From Psilocybe azurescens (lineage: Eukaryota > Basidiomycota > Agaricomycetes > Agaricales > Agrocybaceae): a stretch of 17,952 nucleotides of DNA. Below, in pieces: positions 17,734 through 17,952 of the stretch. The notes under the pieces were generated by a model. It did not search any database and had not been told where the DNA came from. It saw only the letters and a list, made by a program, of their open reading frames with translations. The stretch is taken from positions 1-17,952 of the forward strand of contig JAJIRX010000592.1 in NCBI GenBank assembly GCA_023853785.1, given 5' to 3'. The translations under genes and the position numbers were made by a program. Every line of letters begins with the position of its first letter. Position 1 is the stretch's first letter.

Positions 17734-17952
17734 TATAAGCGATCACCCGTATTAACACATAGTAGATCCTTAGTTCCTATAAGCAACTGGGCACACTAGT
17801 CCACAGTCCTTAGTTTACTATAGGCAATGTCCTGAAATAGTCGGATTCTCTGACAGTCGTCCCTAGTTACTTATGAGTGATCACTAGTCTTTATAGGTTC
17901 CCACCCGTACTTAATAATCCCAGGGCAGTCTTACTATAGGCAACGTCCTGAA
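17734..17952. repeat. Degenerate ~43-bp tandem repeats running off the window end
   Basis: The word TATARGCRAY or TATAGGTTCC recurs at 17734, 17778, 17819, 17892 and 17935 (intervals 44, 41, 73 and 43). The best pair is TTACTATAGGCAAYGTCCTGAA at 17815-17836 and 17931-17952, with one mismatch in 22. GTGATCACTAGT also occurs twice (17556-17567 and 17877-17888). This could be the inside of an LTR or a subtelomeric-like repeat; the window ends too soon to tell. Confidence 0.5.

Overview
The window looks like repeat-rich, gene-poor chromosomal DNA from a filamentous fungus, most likely a basidiomycete (Agaricomycete). Three things point there: a minus-strand gene of the CxC5/CxC6 cysteine-cluster family linked to KDZ (Kyakuja-Dileera-Zisupton) transposases, introns of about 49-58 nt with GT..AG ends and CTAAY-like branch sites, and a Ty1/copia element with a fungal-type polyprotein. 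No database was searched, so the species is not named. No tRNA, rRNA, CRISPR array or prokaryotic operon is visible.

Layout. 1-290: array of TGGACTCCAG-type decamers containing a long inverted repeat and a 60-bp direct repeat. 341-2615 (minus): broken CxC5/CxC6 KDZ-associated gene. 2694-4916 (minus): a broken multi-exon gene of unknown function whose stop lies just upstream of the KDZ gene; one of its exons holds a 270-bp purine/pyrimidine tract. 5210-5432 and 10785-11240: one GC-rich minisatellite, split by a complete 5347-bp copia retrotransposon at 5433-10779. The copia has identical 305-bp LTRs, a 5-bp target duplication GGGCC, a copia-type primer site matching the inside of initiator tRNA-Met, and gag-protease-integrase-RT-RNase H in canonical order. 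11871-12145: a second decamer array, with an open minus-strand frame running into it. 13671-14223 (minus): a coiled-coil pseudogene with three in-frame TGA codons. 14482-15959: three related MITEs of about 320 bp with hAT-like TAGG...CCTA ends, and a perfect 40-bp palindrome between the second and third. 15979-17730: no gene seen. 17734-17952: degenerate 43-bp repeats running off the end.

The coding regions share a pattern: the reading frame is recognisable but is interrupted by single-base length changes, many in homopolymer runs. This is true even of the copia, whose identical LTRs argue for a recent insertion. Either the assembly carries homopolymer errors, or the copy was mobilised in trans and was already broken. 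By contrast, the four in-frame stops found in the two non-copia genes are all TGA, one transition away from CGA, which suggests decay at methylated CpG. The strongest leads are the KDZ-linked gene pair, the MITE family with its candidate 8-bp target duplications, the perfect palindrome, and the decamer arrays on both sides.
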